64,000 nucleotides of DNA from NCBI RefSeq assembly GCF_039233145.1, contig NZ_CP136419.1, positions 1,400,001-1,464,000 on the forward strand. The letters are read 5' to 3'. How positions within the stretch are numbered: position 1 is the stretch's first letter; every line of letters starts with the position of its first letter. Below, piece by piece: positions 17,825 to 27,990 of the stretch. The position numbers were made by a program, and so were the translations under genes. The stretch is from Moorella humiferrea (GTDB lineage Bacteria > Bacillota > DSM-521 > Neomoorellales > Neomoorellaceae). Below the pieces are notes generated by a model. That model saw only the letters and a list, made by a program, of their open reading frames with translations, was not told the origin of the DNA and ran no database searches.

Positions 17825-19019
17825 GGATTTTCTCTCCCTTCCGCAGCACCCTTTGAACCTGCTCGACGTCCTTATCGCCACGTCCGGAAATATTGATGAC
17901 GACGATTTCTTCCGGGGACAACCCGGGAACAATTTTCATGGCCAGGGCTACGGCGTGGGCGCTTTCCAGGGCCGGTATGATGCCTTCGGTGCGGCTCAAC
18001 AACTGAAATGCCTCCAGGGCCTCGAAATCGCTTATGGCCGTATAGACGGCCCGGCCCGTATCCTTTAGGTAGCTGTGCTCCGGCCCTACACCGGGATAAT
18101 CAAGGCCAGCCGAGATGGAGTAAACGGGTTCGATTTGGCCGTCTTCATCCTGGATGACGTAGCTGTAAGCCCCCTGAAAAACGCCCGGCCGTCCGGCCGT
18201 TAGAGAAGCGGCATGACGGCCGGTTGTTATACCCAGGCCGGCGGCCTCGGCACCCCACATTTTAACGCCGTCGTCCTGGATAAATGGATAAAAGAGGCCC
18301 ATGGCATTGCTGCCGCCGCCGACACAGGCAAATAGGTGATCGGGGAGGCGTCCGGTTTCTTCTAGGATTTGGCGGCGGGTCTCTTGACCAATAACTGCTT
18401 GAAAATCCCTGACGATCATTGGGTAGGGATGGGGACCGACGACGGAACCGATAAGGTAATGGGTGGTTTCAACGTTGGTAACCCAGTCCCGCAGGGCTTC
18501 ATTGACGGCGTCCTTTAAAGTACGGCTGCCGGCCGTAACGGGTATCACTTTAGCCCCGAGGAGTTCCATGCGAAAGACGTTCAATGCCTGGCGGTGGGTG
18601 TCTTCTTCCCCCATGTAAACCACACATTCCATTCCCAGCAGGGCGGCTGCCGTGGCGGCAGCCACGCCGTGCTGACCGGCGCCGGTTTCAGCAATCACGC
18701 GCTTTTTGCCCATACGCCGGGCAAGTAAAGCTTGCCCCAAAGCATTATTGAGCTTGTGGGAGCCGGTATGGTTTAAATCCTCTCTTTTTAAATAGATGCG
18801 GGCACCGCCCAGGTATTTAGTGAGGTTGGCCGCAAAATACAAGGGCGTCGGCCGTCCGGCATACTGTTCAAAGTAATAATTTAATTCCTTAATAAAGAGG
18901 GCATCTTCTTTGGCTTCCCTGTAAGCTTTTTCAATTTCCTCCAGGGCTGGCATCAGGGTCTCCGGTACAAATCGCCCACCGTAAGAGCCAAAATGACCGT
19001 TTACATCGGGTAAATGCAT
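17814..19019 (-). CDS. trpB: Tryptophan synthase beta subunit
   Basis: PLP enzyme joining indole and serine. The 401-residue protein has the PLP lysine in [18 protein letters not shown] (Lys near 87), the catalytic-loop sequence [10 protein letters not shown] near 110, and the glycine-rich phosphate site [10 protein letters not shown] near 233. It is a TrpB1-type sequence and pairs with trpA, which it overlaps by 11 nt. ATG start after GGAGGTAGCAAC. Confidence 0.98.
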   Translation of the reverse strand: MHLPDVNGHFGSYGGRFVPETLMPALEEIEKAYREAKEDALFIKELNYYFEQYAGRPTPLYFAANLTKYLGGARIYLKREDLNHTGSHKLNNALGQALLARRMGKKRVIAETGAGQHGVAAATAAALLGMECVVYMGEEDTHRQALNVFRMELLGAKVIPVTAGSRTLKDAVNEALRDWVTNVETTHYLIGSVVGPHPYPMIVRDFQAVIGQETRRQILEETGRLPDHLFACVGGGSNAMGLFYPFIQDDGVKMWGAEAAGLGITTGRHAASLTAGRPGVFQGAYSYVIQDEDGQIEPVYSISAGLDYPGVGPEHSYLKDTGRAVYTAISDFEALEAFQLLSRTEGIIPALESAHAVALAMKIVPGLSPEEIVVINISGRGDKDVEQVQRVLRKGEKIRGS

Positions 19020-19047
19020 GTTGCTACCTCCGCGCCATTTGATTTAC

Positions 19048-19677
19048 TTACAGCATAAGGCGTTTTTCAGCTTCCCGCACGGCGCGCACGAAAGAAAGTA
19101 TTTTCTTTAAATCCTTGCGACCGTCAGTTTCTACGCCGCCGGCGACGTCGACGGCATAAGGGCGTATTATTTGAATGGCCTTGCCGACATTCTCAGGTGT
19201 TAGACCACCTGCCAGGATGATGGGTTTACCCCTGGCAGTGGCTCCTTTTGCCAGCTCCCAATTAAAAGAACGACCGCTGCCGCCGGCTACACCGGGGACA
19301 TAGGTATCGAGGAGAAAACCATGGACATCGGGATAATGGTCCATAACCTGAAGAAAACCGGCATCCTTTACCCTTAAGGCTTTGACAACCCGCTGGGAAA
19401 TGCCCCGGCAGTATTCCGGCGGTTCGTCGCCGTGGAGCTGCAGGACGTCCAAACGGCAGAAAGAAGCTATTTCTAAAAGGCTGTAACGGGGTTCATTTAC
19501 GAAAACCCCTACCGTCGTCGTAAAAGGTGGGAGTCTTTGAATTATCTCCCTGGCGGTTTCCGGGTTTATCCTGCGGGGGCTTGGGGCAAAGACAAAACCC
19601 ATAACGTCGATCCCGGCGTCGAGGACCATCCGCGCTTCTTCATAGCTACGTATGCCGCAAATCTTTATCCTGATCAT
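19048..19677 (-). CDS. trpF: Phosphoribosylanthranilate isomerase
   Basis: Catalyses the Amadori rearrangement in tryptophan synthesis. The 209-residue TIM barrel opens with KICGIRSYEEA (catalytic Cys near residue 7), has LLDTYVPGVAGGSGRSFNW near 125 (catalytic Asp) and ILAGGLTPENVGKAI near 155, and ends with VDVAGGVETDGRKD. It stands between trpC and trpB as in the standard order. Confidence 0.97.
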   Translation of the reverse strand: MIRIKICGIRSYEEARMVLDAGIDVMGFVFAPSPRRINPETAREIIQRLPPFTTTVGVFVNEPRYSLLEIASFCRLDVLQLHGDEPPEYCRGISQRVVKALRVKDAGFLQVMDHYPDVHGFLLDTYVPGVAGGSGRSFNWELAKGATARGKPIILAGGLTPENVGKAIQIIRPYAVDVAGGVETDGRKDLKKILSFVRAVREAEKRLML

Positions 19678-19708
19678 TATTAAAAAAGGCTCACTTCCTT
19701 AAACTATT

Positions 19709-20485
19709 TTACTTCAGACACAACTCTTGGGCTTTGGCAACGACGTCCTTCGCCGTCATCAGGGCCTCTCCAACTAAAATGGCGTCGATACCGGCTGCGG
19801 CCACCTTAATGGCATCGCCTTTATTTTTAATGCCACTCTCGCTGACTACCACCGGTCCCGGGGGGATTAGTGGTCGTAATTCAATGGTGGTCTGCAGATC
19901 AACGCGAAACGTGCGTAAATCCCGGTTGTTAATGCCGATTAGTTGCGCCCCGGCACGGCAGGCAATCTCGACCTCCTCTGCCGTATGCACTTCCACCAAA
20001 GCCGCGAGGGCAAGTTTCGCGGCAAGGCGTAGATAATCCTGCAGTTCATAAGGTGTCAGTGCGGCAACGATAAGGAGAACGGCATCGGCCCCCAGGACCC
20101 TGGCCTCGTAGATCTGATAGGGATCAATGATAAAGTCTTTCCGGAGAAGAGGAAGGGGTGTCACCCCACGTACCAGCCGTAAATACTCAGGTTTTCCTTT
20201 GAAGTATTTATGGTCCGTCAGCACCGAAATTGCCGCAGCACCGGCAGCCGTATAAAGTTGCGCCTGCCCTTCAGGTTTGAAATCCGCCTGGATTAATCCC
20301 CGGGAAGGCGAGGCCTGCTTCAATTCGGCGATAAGTCGCAGTTGAGATCCCCGACGCCGCAGGGCGGCGGCAAAATCCCGTGTTAAGGGTAATTTTTGGG
20401 CTTCCCTTTCGAGGTCGGCAAGGGGCCTTTCTTCTTTAGCCGCCTCGACCTCCTTGATTTTATAAGCCAGAATTTCTGCCAGCAT
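19709..20485 (-). CDS. trpC: Indole-3-glycerol phosphate synthase
   Basis: Ring closure step of tryptophan synthesis. Motifs: AELKQASPSRGLI (Lys near residue 55), LTDHKYFKGKPEYL, LLRKDFIIDPYQIYEA (catalytic Lys near 110), IGINNRDLRTF near 185 and VSESGIK near 212. I chose the ATG whose A is also the last base of the trpD stop codon (TGATG), giving 258 residues. The overlap indicates coupled translation. Confidence 0.97.
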   Translation of the reverse strand: MLAEILAYKIKEVEAAKEERPLADLEREAQKLPLTRDFAAALRRRGSQLRLIAELKQASPSRGLIQADFKPEGQAQLYTAAGAAAISVLTDHKYFKGKPEYLRLVRGVTPLPLLRKDFIIDPYQIYEARVLGADAVLLIVAALTPYELQDYLRLAAKLALAALVEVHTAEEVEIACRAGAQLIGINNRDLRTFRVDLQTTIELRPLIPPGPVVVSESGIKNKGDAIKVAAAGIDAILVGEALMTAKDVVAKAQELCLK

Positions 20486-21510
20486 CAGGCGGCCCAACTT
20501 TCTATAAAAGACTTCATGGATTCAAGTTTGGCCAGGGCGGCACCGGAATCAATGCTTCTTGCCGCCGCCGCCAGGGCGCCGGGCAAAGAAGTCTCGCTTC
20601 CCGCCGCCAAGATGCCGAAGGCGGCGTTCAGAAGCACCACGTCCCGGGCCGGGCCCTTTTCTCCTTTAAGAACGGCAAGGGTAATGGCGGCGTTGTCGTC
20701 TGCCGTGCCCCCCACCAGGTCTTCTAAGCGAGCCCTGGCAATGCCTACATCCTCAGGATAAAAGATATATGTGTTAATGCTGCCGCCCTCAAGGCTTGTT
20801 ATCTGCGTTGGTCCCGTAGTGGTGACTTCATCCAATCCGTCGCCGTGTACGACATAAGCCCGTCTACACCCCAATCTCCCCAGAACCGCGGCCATCTTTT
20901 CCGTCAAAGAAGATTCATAAACGCCGACAAGTTGATAAGGAGCATTGGCCGGGTTGGTAAGAGGACCTAGGAGATTAAAAACAGTGCGGATGCCGATTTC
21001 CCGGCGGGGACCGGCGGCATGCTTCATGGACCCATGAAATACAGGTGCGAAAAGAAAGGTCAGCCCCACTTCATCCAGACAACGGGCCGCAGCCGCCGGC
21101 GGCAGCTCAACCTTGACGCCCAGGGCTTCCAGCACATCGGCGCTGCCGCAACGGCTGGATACCGAACGATTGCCGTGTTTGGCCACGGGAACGCCGGCCC
21201 CGGCAATGACAAAGGCCGCCGTAGTGGATATATTGAAGGTATGGCGGCCGTCGCCGCCGGTACCGCAGGTATCAACAAAAACAGTGTGACGGGTGGATAA
21301 AACGGCGGCTCGACGGCGCATAGCGCGGGCAAAACCGGTGATTTCCTCTACCGTTTCCCCCTTTAACCTGAGGGCGGTGAGGAAAGCGGCTATTTGGGCC
21401 GGGGTGGCTTCACCCGCCATTATTATATCCATCGCCTGCAAAGCCTCGGCTTCCGTTAAATCCCGTGCGGTCACTACCTGGGAAATCAAGGACTTAAACA
21501 CTCTGCTCAT
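20485..21510 (-). CDS. trpD: Anthranilate phosphoribosyltransferase
   Basis: Adds phosphoribose from PRPP to anthranilate. The 341-residue protein has the PRPP loop DTCGTGGDGRHTFNIST (near residue 80), KHGNRSVSSRCGSADVLEALG (near 110) and HGDGLDEVTTTGPTQI (near 220). It is separate from trpG, not fused. It lies 24 nt downstream of trpG and overlaps trpC by one base. Confidence 0.98.
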   Translation of the reverse strand: MSRVFKSLISQVVTARDLTEAEALQAMDIIMAGEATPAQIAAFLTALRLKGETVEEITGFARAMRRRAAVLSTRHTVFVDTCGTGGDGRHTFNISTTAAFVIAGAGVPVAKHGNRSVSSRCGSADVLEALGVKVELPPAAAARCLDEVGLTFLFAPVFHGSMKHAAGPRREIGIRTVFNLLGPLTNPANAPYQLVGVYESSLTEKMAAVLGRLGCRRAYVVHGDGLDEVTTTGPTQITSLEGGSINTYIFYPEDVGIARARLEDLVGGTADDNAAITLAVLKGEKGPARDVVLLNAAFGILAAGSETSLPGALAAAARSIDSGAALAKLESMKSFIESWAA

Positions 21511-21534
21511 CTCCCCTTGAAAAATAATTGCTCT

Positions 21535-22125
21535 CTATACATTTATCCGGGTGAACCCGGCATATACCTCGAGGAAGTTACGCAACAGTTCCTTTCCTAC
21601 AGACGTTAAGATAGATTCCGGATGGAACTGCACCCCCTCCACCGCCACCTGCCGGTGACGCAGACCCATTAATTCTCCTGTCTCACTGCGTGCCGTCACT
21701 TCCAGGCACGGCGGCAGGCTTTCCTCCTCAACAATTAAGGAATGGTAACGAGTAGCCGTAAAAGGATTGGGTAGATTACGAAAAATCGTCCTGCCGTCAT
21801 GGCGGATGTTCGAAGTTTTACCATGCATCAACCTGCCGGCCCGTACTACTCGCCCGCCAAAAGCCTGGGCAATACTCTGATGGCCAAGGCACACCCCTAA
21901 GATGGGAAATTTTCCGGCACAAGCCGTTACCGCCGCCAGAGAAATACCGGCCTCGGCAGGAGTGCAGGGACCTGGCGAAATAACTAAGTAATCCGGACGC
22001 ATGGCGAAGATTTCTGCCAGGGTGACGGCGTCGTTACGCCGTACCAGCACTTCCTGTCCCAGTTCTTGAAAATACTGGACAAGGTTATAGGTAAAGGAAT
22101 CATAATTATCAATCACTAGCAGCAC
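21535..22125 (-). CDS. trpG: Anthranilate synthase component II (glutamine amidotransferase)
   Basis: Supplies ammonia from glutamine to TrpE, and may also serve p-aminobenzoate synthesis. The triad is visible: Cys in [16 protein letters not shown] (near residue 79) and His/Glu in [10 protein letters not shown] near 170; the oxyanion loop is [14 protein letters not shown] chose the GTG at 22125 because GGGAGGGG lies 9-10 nt upstream; a GTG at 22134 would overlap that site. It overlaps trpE by 17 nt. Confidence 0.96.
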   Translation of the reverse strand: MLLVIDNYDSFTYNLVQYFQELGQEVLVRRNDAVTLAEIFAMRPDYLVISPGPCTPAEAGISLAAVTACAGKFPILGVCLGHQSIAQAFGGRVVRAGRLMHGKTSNIRHDGRTIFRNLPNPFTATRYHSLIVEEESLPPCLEVTARSETGELMGLRHRQVAVEGVQFHPESILTSVGKELLRNFLEVYAGFTRINV

Positions 22126-23599
22126 AGTCGTCACCCCTCCCGGCGTCCAGCACTTGAAGCATGGCTCGGGCTTTATTCAGGGTTTCCTCGTATTCGGCCG
22201 CGGGTTCGGAATCGGCGACTATGCCTGCACCGGCCTGGACGAAGGCCCTCCCGCCGGTAAAAATAATCGTGCGTATGGCAATGCAAGTATCCAGGTTGCC
22301 GTTGAGGCTTAAGTACCCGACGGCACCGGCGTAAGGACCCCTTGCCGTCGGTTCCAGTTCGGCGATGATCTCCATGGCCCGTACCTTGGGGGCGCCGGTA
22401 ACCGTTCCCGCCGGAAAGCAGGCCAGCAAAGCGTCCAGGGCCTTCTTATCCGGTGCCAGCCGGGCTGTTATGCTGGATACTAGGTGCATGACGTGGGAGT
22501 AATATTCTACGACCATTTGCCGCGGTACCTGGATGCTGCCCGGAACGGCCACTTTACCGACGTCGTTGCGCCCCAAATCGAGGAGCATTAGATGTTCGGC
22601 CCGTTCCTTTTCATCGTTTAATAGCTCCTGCATTAAATGCTGCTCTTCCTTGGGGGTACGACCCCGCGGCCTTGTTCCGGCTATGGGACTATAGTCGATC
22701 CTATCTCCCTCCACCCTGACAAGCATTTCGGGAGAAGACCCTACCAGCTGAACTCCCGGTAAGTTAAGATAAAACATATAGGGAGATGGATTGAGGACGC
22801 GGAGGCGCCGGTAGACGGCCAAAGGGTCGCCGTGAAAGGGGGAATTTAAGCGCTGGGACAGGACTACTTGAAATATGTCCCCGGCCGCTATATAATCTTT
22901 GGCCCTTTGGACCTTGGCTATGAATTCCTTCCGTGTCATGTTGGCCTGCCAAGAACCGCCGCTGACCACCCCTTTGTCCTTATCACCCTTTATCCTGGCA
23001 GGACGTTCTAAATTCTTCACAAGGGAATTAATTACGGCAACGGCTTCTTCATAACTCCTTGCGGCCTCTTCGCCACCCTGCCCCAGGCAGGCCACCCGCA
23101 CCGTCCGGCGCAGGTGATCATAAATGAGAAAAGTTCTGTGGAGGGTCAGATAGGCATCAGGTAACTGCAGGTCATCTACGGTATGTTGGGGCAGGTTCTC
23201 AATTTCCCGTACGAGGTCGTAGCCCAGGTAGCCGACCAATCCTCCCGAAAACCGGGAACTATTATTAAAGGGCAGGCTAAGTCGTGTTAGCAACCGGCGT
23301 AAAGCCGTCAAGGGTTTTTCCGGAAGAAGGTCGGTTTTCCTTCCCGCCGTGATATACGCCCTCCCGGCTCGTATAATAAAGGTAATTAAAGGGTCATAGC
23401 CGATTAAAGAATAACGTCCTAGCCTCTCGCCTCCTTCTATGCTTTCCAAAAGAAAACTATGGGGTTTATTGGCCAGCCTCAAGTACAGGGAAATTGGGGT
23501 TTCCGTGTCGGCCAGGATTTCAGTCCATACCGGTATATAGGGAACACGTGTAGATATCGATAAATCCAGGTAGGTTTGCCGATCGGGCCAGATAATCAT
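22109..23599 (-). CDS. trpE: Anthranilate synthase component I
   Basis: Converts chorismate and ammonia to anthranilate. It has 496 residues from the ATG at 23599, which follows GGGGGAGGGG; an upstream start would lie in the terminator-leader region. The N-terminal feedback-site sequence [18 protein letters not shown] is present, as are the chorismate-site blocks [40 protein letters not shown] and [11 protein letters not shown]. First gene of the trp operon proper, behind an attenuator. Confidence 0.97.
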   Translation of the reverse strand: MIIWPDRQTYLDLSISTRVPYIPVWTEILADTETPISLYLRLANKPHSFLLESIEGGERLGRYSLIGYDPLITFIIRAGRAYITAGRKTDLLPEKPLTALRRLLTRLSLPFNNSSRFSGGLVGYLGYDLVREIENLPQHTVDDLQLPDAYLTLHRTFLIYDHLRRTVRVACLGQGGEEAARSYEEAVAVINSLVKNLERPARIKGDKDKGVVSGGSWQANMTRKEFIAKVQRAKDYIAAGDIFQVVLSQRLNSPFHGDPLAVYRRLRVLNPSPYMFYLNLPGVQLVGSSPEMLVRVEGDRIDYSPIAGTRPRGRTPKEEQHLMQELLNDEKERAEHLMLLDLGRNDVGKVAVPGSIQVPRQMVVEYYSHVMHLVSSITARLAPDKKALDALLACFPAGTVTGAPKVRAMEIIAELEPTARGPYAGAVGYLSLNGNLDTCIAIRTIIFTGGRAFVQAGAGIVADSEPAAEYEETLNKARAMLQVLDAGRGDDCAASD

Positions 23600-23620
23600 A
23601 CCCCTCCCCCTTTTAGGCAA

Positions 23621-23651
23621 AATAAAAACCAGCGCTCAAGCGAGCCCTGGT
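23621..23651 (-). terminator. Attenuator terminator of the trp operon
   Basis: Minus strand: ACCAG-g-GCTC, loop GCTT, GAGC-g-CTGGT (23628-23651), then TTTTTATTTTG. It lies 20 nt upstream of the trpE ATG and downstream of the apparent promoter, so it acts inside the leader. Its 5' arm CCAGGGCTC (23642-23650) can pair instead with GAGCCTGG (23683-23690), giving an antiterminator with a single bulge. Confidence 0.85.
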
Positions 23652-23662
23652 CGGTATAACAA

Positions 23663-23721
23663 CTTAGCTCCTTACCTCTCCTCCAGGCTCAACTCCAACT
23701 CTCCTCGGCTCAACTCAGCTA
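23663..23721 (-). promoter_or_regulatory. Eleven-triplet NAG array in the trp leader (TRAP-like binding site)
   Basis: Reading the minus strand 5' to 3', the 59 nt parse into one TAG, nine GAG and one AAG, separated by 2, 2, 2, 2, 3, 2, 4, 2, 5 and 2 nt. The Bacillus TRAP protein is an 11-mer that binds eleven (G/U)AG repeats with 2-3-nt spacers in just this position. The seventh and eighth triplets overlap the antiterminator strand. The leader has no Trp-rich peptide and no T-box core. The binding protein is not identified in this window unless it is the HutP-like product of 24188-24592. Confidence 0.75.
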
Positions 23722-23739
23722 TATTCCCTTGTTGGTAAC

Positions 23740-23769
23740 AGCATAACACGGGAAGTAAATAACTGTCAA
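23740..23769 (-). promoter_or_regulatory. Promoter of the trp operon
   Basis: Minus-strand TTGACA (23764-23769) and TATGCT (23740-23745) with an 18-nt spacer (17 nt if TTATGC is used). It starts 10 nt after the aroH stop and leads into the NAG-array leader. Confidence 0.75.
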
Positions 23770-23779
23770 TAGTTTTTTG

Positions 23780-24136
23780 TTAAGCCAAATCGGGACGCAG
23801 TTCGGAGGCCCTGCCCAAATAAACGTGAACCGGTTCCCGGTCGCTGTAGGCATGGATTAAAACGCGGATTATTCCCGGAAGGCTTCCCGGTACAGGGATC
23901 TCGGTGGCGCACATTAAAGCGGTACTGTGCCAGCCCAAACGCCTGGCGGCTTCGGCCGGAAAGGCGGCATTAAGATCCGGTGTCACCGTAAAAATGGCAC
24001 TGATTATATCCTCTACGGCCAGCCGGTTTCGGTTTTGCAGCTCTCGCAGCAAGCGCTCGGTAGCCTCGAGGATGGCCGCCGCCTTATTTTCTTTTACATC
24101 AACCGCCCCGCGGAAACCCCTTACCTTAGTCATCAT
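23780..24136 (-). CDS. aroH: Chorismate mutase, AroH type
   Basis: Rearranges chorismate to prephenate for Phe and Tyr. The 118-residue monofunctional enzyme has the AroH family landmarks RGFRGAVDVKENKAAAILEAT, VTPDLNAAFPAEAARRLGW, ALMCATEIPVPGSLPGIIRVL and VYLGRA. ATG start after GGGGAGGAAC. It lies 51 nt downstream of the hutP-like gene and directly upstream of the trp promoter, as in the Bacillus aro supraoperon. Confidence 0.96.
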   Translation of the reverse strand: MMTKVRGFRGAVDVKENKAAAILEATERLLRELQNRNRLAVEDIISAIFTVTPDLNAAFPAEAARRLGWHSTALMCATEIPVPGSLPGIIRVLIHAYSDREPVHVYLGRASELRPDLA

Positions 24137-24187
24137 GTTCCTCCCCTACCGTCCTGCTTTATTTTTTGAAAACCTGCCATACTGCCG

Positions 24188-24592
24188 TTATACGGCTCGA
24201 TGTCCCAGACCGATCCCGACCTCATCAAGATGTAGCAGGCCGATGCCGAAAAAAATAGCCACGCTCAAATGGTCCTGCCAGCGAGCAATACCGATTTTGC
24301 CGCCTACGTTCAAACCGAGGGCTTTAGGCATAATTTGGGATAAGGCTTCCCTGGTCGCCCCGGCGACGGCGCCTTCCTCAGGGTGGGTTTCTTTGATGAC
24401 TCCTTCACGTTTGGCGGCTACCACGGCCCGTTCCACGATTTTCTGCATGGAATTGATGAATTCGCCGCCATAATCGACTGCCACTGCCTTTATACCGCTG
24501 GCCGCATATTCTTTTTTTAAGCGCCCTTCTTCTTCCCGGTTTTCACTGAGGGCCATCCTGAGGGCCGCTGCCGCTACCTTTCTGCTGCCCAT
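24188..24592 (-). CDS. HutP-family RNA-binding regulator homologue
   Basis: HutP of Bacillus subtilis is a hexameric antiterminator that binds NAG motifs in hut mRNA with Mg2+ and L-histidine. This 134-residue protein aligns by eye along the family: GGEFINSMQKIVERAVVAAKREGVI, then ATREALSQI, then WQDHLSVAIFFGIGL and a GIGLGH ending. The C-terminal His is kept, but the two histidines in HutP's SHALYHATMEAL block are Gly here (EEGAVAGATREAL), so ligand or metal use may differ. I chose the ATG at 24592 because GAGGT lies 7 nt upstream; ATG 24598 is also possible, but ATG 24631 would fall upstream of the predicted transcription start. First gene before aroH-trp. Confidence 0.8.
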   Translation of the reverse strand: MGSRKVAAAALRMALSENREEEGRLKKEYAASGIKAVAVDYGGEFINSMQKIVERAVVAAKREGVIKETHPEEGAVAGATREALSQIMPKALGLNVGGKIGIARWQDHLSVAIFFGIGLLHLDEVGIGLGHRAV

Positions 24593-24633
24593 TTCCATGA
24601 CCTCTGCACCTACCCGTTTTTTCCCATGCACCG

Positions 24634-24662
24634 ATTATATTATATTCTGCCATAAAAAACAA
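24634..24662 (-). promoter_or_regulatory. Promoter of the hutP-like/aroH unit
   Basis: Minus-strand TTGTTT (24657-24662), 17-nt spacer and a perfect TATAAT (24634-24639). It overlaps the U-tract of the hppA terminator. Predicted transcription start is near 24627. Confidence 0.65.
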
Positions 24663-24691
24663 CACCCTTAACCATTTGCAGGTTAAGGGTG
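24652..24691 (-). terminator. Intrinsic terminator of hppA
   Basis: Perfect 11-bp stem CACCCTTAACC/GGTTAAGGGTG (24663-24691, 7-nt loop), followed on the minus strand by TTGTTTTTT. Confidence 0.9.
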
Positions 24692-24719
24692 ACGCTACCC
24701 ATTCATTTATATAACACAT

Positions 24720-26738
24720 TTATAACTGCATAAATAAGGGGGCAAATACTAGGGCTACAATAGTCATGAGCTTTATCAAAATATTCATGGCCGGGCCCGC
24801 CGTGTCTTTGAAGGGGTCGCCTACGGTATCGCCGTTGACGGCCGCGGCATGAGCCGGCGAACCTTTGCCGCCAAAGTTGCCGCCCTCAATGTATTTCTTG
24901 GCGTTGTCCCAGGCGCCTCCGGCGTTGGCCATCATCACGGCCAGTAAAAAGCCGGTCACGGTTGCTCCTGCCAGGAGGCCTCCCAGGGCCTCTTTGCCCA
25001 GACCGGGAATGAGGCCCACCGCCAGGGGAACCGCAACTGCCAGGAGACCGGGAACGATCATTTCTTTTAAAGCTGCTCCTGTGCTGATGGCCACACAGCG
25101 GGCGTAGTCCGGCCGTCCCTTGCCTTCCATTAGTCCCGGAATGGTTTTAAACTGACGGCGCACTTCTTCGATCATGTGGAAAGCGGCTCGCCCGACGGCC
25201 TTCATGGTTAAAGCTGCAAAAAGGAATGGCAGCATCCCGCCGATAAATAGGCCACCGACAACCTTGGGATTGGTTAAATCGATAGTCGTTATTTTGGCGG
25301 CCGTTGTATAGGCGGAAAAGAGGGCCAGAGCCGTCAAAGCGGCCGAGCCGATGGCAAACCCCTTGCCTATTGCCGCGGTAGTATTACCAACGGAATCTAG
25401 GGCGTCTGTTACCTTACGGACTTTGGGATCCAGTTCGGCCATTTCAGCAATACCGCCGGCATTGTCGGCAATTGGTCCATAGGCATCAACGGCCACCGTG
25501 GTCCCGGTTGTCGACAGCATACCTACGGCCGCCAAGGCTATACCGTACAGCCCGGCAAAATGATAGGCCGCCAGGATGGCCACGACAATTACTAAAATGG
25601 GCAAAACGGTACTTAACATTCCTGTGCTCAGACCTTCAATAATGTTGGTAGCGGTGCCGGTTTGAGATGCCTTGGCGATTTCCTTCACCGGTTCATAGTC
25701 GCCGGAGGTGTAGTATTCGGTTATACGCCCGATAAGGACACCGGCAATAAGCCCGGCGATGGTGGCGATAAATACACCCATGGAAGTATAAATTGTTGAA
25801 CCGACTACGAACTGCGCGGGCAATAGCTGAGTGGCAAGGTATGTCCCGATAATGGCCAGAATGCTGGCCACCATAGTACCGGTGTTTAACGCCTTCTGGG
25901 CATTGGCCCCTTCGCCCGTCCTGACAAAGAAGGCGCCGATTATTGAAGAGATTATCCCGGCGGCGGCAATCATAAGGGGTACCAGGGTGCCATTGGGGAT
26001 ATTCAGGGTCGCCGCCAGGGCAATACCGGAGATGATAGAACCCACGTAGGATTCAAAAAGGTCGGCGCCCATGCCGGCAACGTCCCCCACGTTATCTCCG
26101 ACGTTGTCGGCAATGACTGCAGGGTTGCGGGGGTCGTCTTCCGGAATGCCGGCTTCCACTTTACCAACCAAGTCCGCGCCTACGTCGGCCGCTTTAGTGT
26201 AAATTCCCCCGCCCACCCGGGCAAAGAGGGCAATAGAGCTTGCCCCGAGGGCAAAACCGTTGACGATGCTGGGGTTTTTAAATATAAGATTAACTATACC
26301 AAGGCCCAAAAGGCCCAACCCGACCACCGCCATACCCATGACCGAACCGCCGGAAAAGGCGATATCCAGGGCGGCGTTAGAGCTCTGGCGGGCGGCGTTG
26401 GCCGTCCTGACGTTGGCCTTGGTTGCAACCCGCATACCGATATAGCCTGCCCCTATTGAACAAAGGGTACCGGCGACATAAGCAACGGCCGTGACAGGCT
26501 GCATGCTTTCAGCGCCCTTGGTCAAAAGCCCGGCAGCTACAATTAAAGCCGCCATACCTACCACAAAAAAGGTCAAAGTACGGTATTCTCGCATCAAAAA
26601 GGCCATGGCGCCTTCTTGGATGGCAGCGGCAATCTCCTGCATGCGCGCATTCCCCGGATCGGCCCTGTTTATTTTGTTAGAAAGATATAGGGCAAACAAA
26701 AGGGCCAAGATCCCTGCTACAGGCGCTAAAATTTCCAC
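24720..26738 (-). CDS. hppA: Membrane-bound ion-pumping pyrophosphatase, K+-dependent type
   Basis: Couples pyrophosphate hydrolysis to H+ and/or Na+ export. The 672-residue protein has about 16 membrane segments. Substrate motifs include [20 protein letters not shown] and [15 protein letters not shown]. The signature [18 protein letters not shown] has Ala and Gly where K+-independent enzymes have Lys and Thr, so K+-dependence is expected. The pumped ion cannot be decided by eye. GTG start after AAGGAGTGGAAGAAAG. Single-gene unit flanked by a terminator. Confidence 0.96.
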   Translation of the reverse strand: MEILAPVAGILALLFALYLSNKINRADPGNARMQEIAAAIQEGAMAFLMREYRTLTFFVVGMAALIVAAGLLTKGAESMQPVTAVAYVAGTLCSIGAGYIGMRVATKANVRTANAARQSSNAALDIAFSGGSVMGMAVVGLGLLGLGIVNLIFKNPSIVNGFALGASSIALFARVGGGIYTKAADVGADLVGKVEAGIPEDDPRNPAVIADNVGDNVGDVAGMGADLFESYVGSIISGIALAATLNIPNGTLVPLMIAAAGIISSIIGAFFVRTGEGANAQKALNTGTMVASILAIIGTYLATQLLPAQFVVGSTIYTSMGVFIATIAGLIAGVLIGRITEYYTSGDYEPVKEIAKASQTGTATNIIEGLSTGMLSTVLPILVIVVAILAAYHFAGLYGIALAAVGMLSTTGTTVAVDAYGPIADNAGGIAEMAELDPKVRKVTDALDSVGNTTAAIGKGFAIGSAALTALALFSAYTTAAKITTIDLTNPKVVGGLFIGGMLPFLFAALTMKAVGRAAFHMIEEVRRQFKTIPGLMEGKGRPDYARCVAISTGAALKEMIVPGLLAVAVPLAVGLIPGLGKEALGGLLAGATVTGFLLAVMMANAGGAWDNAKKYIEGGNFGGKGSPAHAAAVNGDTVGDPFKDTAGPAMNILIKLMTIVALVFAPLFMQL

Positions 26739-26834
26739 CTTTCTTCCACTCCTTATAGAATTGTTTGATTTAGCTTAAATTATTGCTAAACAATAATAGC
26801 TACCACTCCCCTCAAGTATTATTTTTATAAGGTA

Positions 26835-26859
26835 AAGCCCCAGGAAATCCCCGGGGCTT
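26835..26859 (-). terminator. Hairpin downstream of ilvC
   Basis: Stem AAGCCCC/GGGGCTT with extra C/G pairs inside, 30 nt past the ilvC stop. The minus-strand sequence after it (TTACCTTATAAAAAT) is not U-rich, so termination by it is uncertain. Confidence 0.35.
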
Positions 26860-26888
26860 GTCCTGCCCGCCGATATATGACCACTTCT

Positions 26889-27896
<1,008 letters not shown>

Positions 27897-27990
27897 TTAA
27901 ATGCGGCCGGGAATTCACCTCCTGTAAAAAGTTTTAAACTTACTTATTCGCACCTTAAAGGGAAATTCCTGCCTGTTACGCCTGATTAAA

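Noticed and set aside
23621-23769. Classical leader-peptide attenuation of the trp operon
   Set aside because: There is no ATG-led short frame and no run of Trp codons in the leader.
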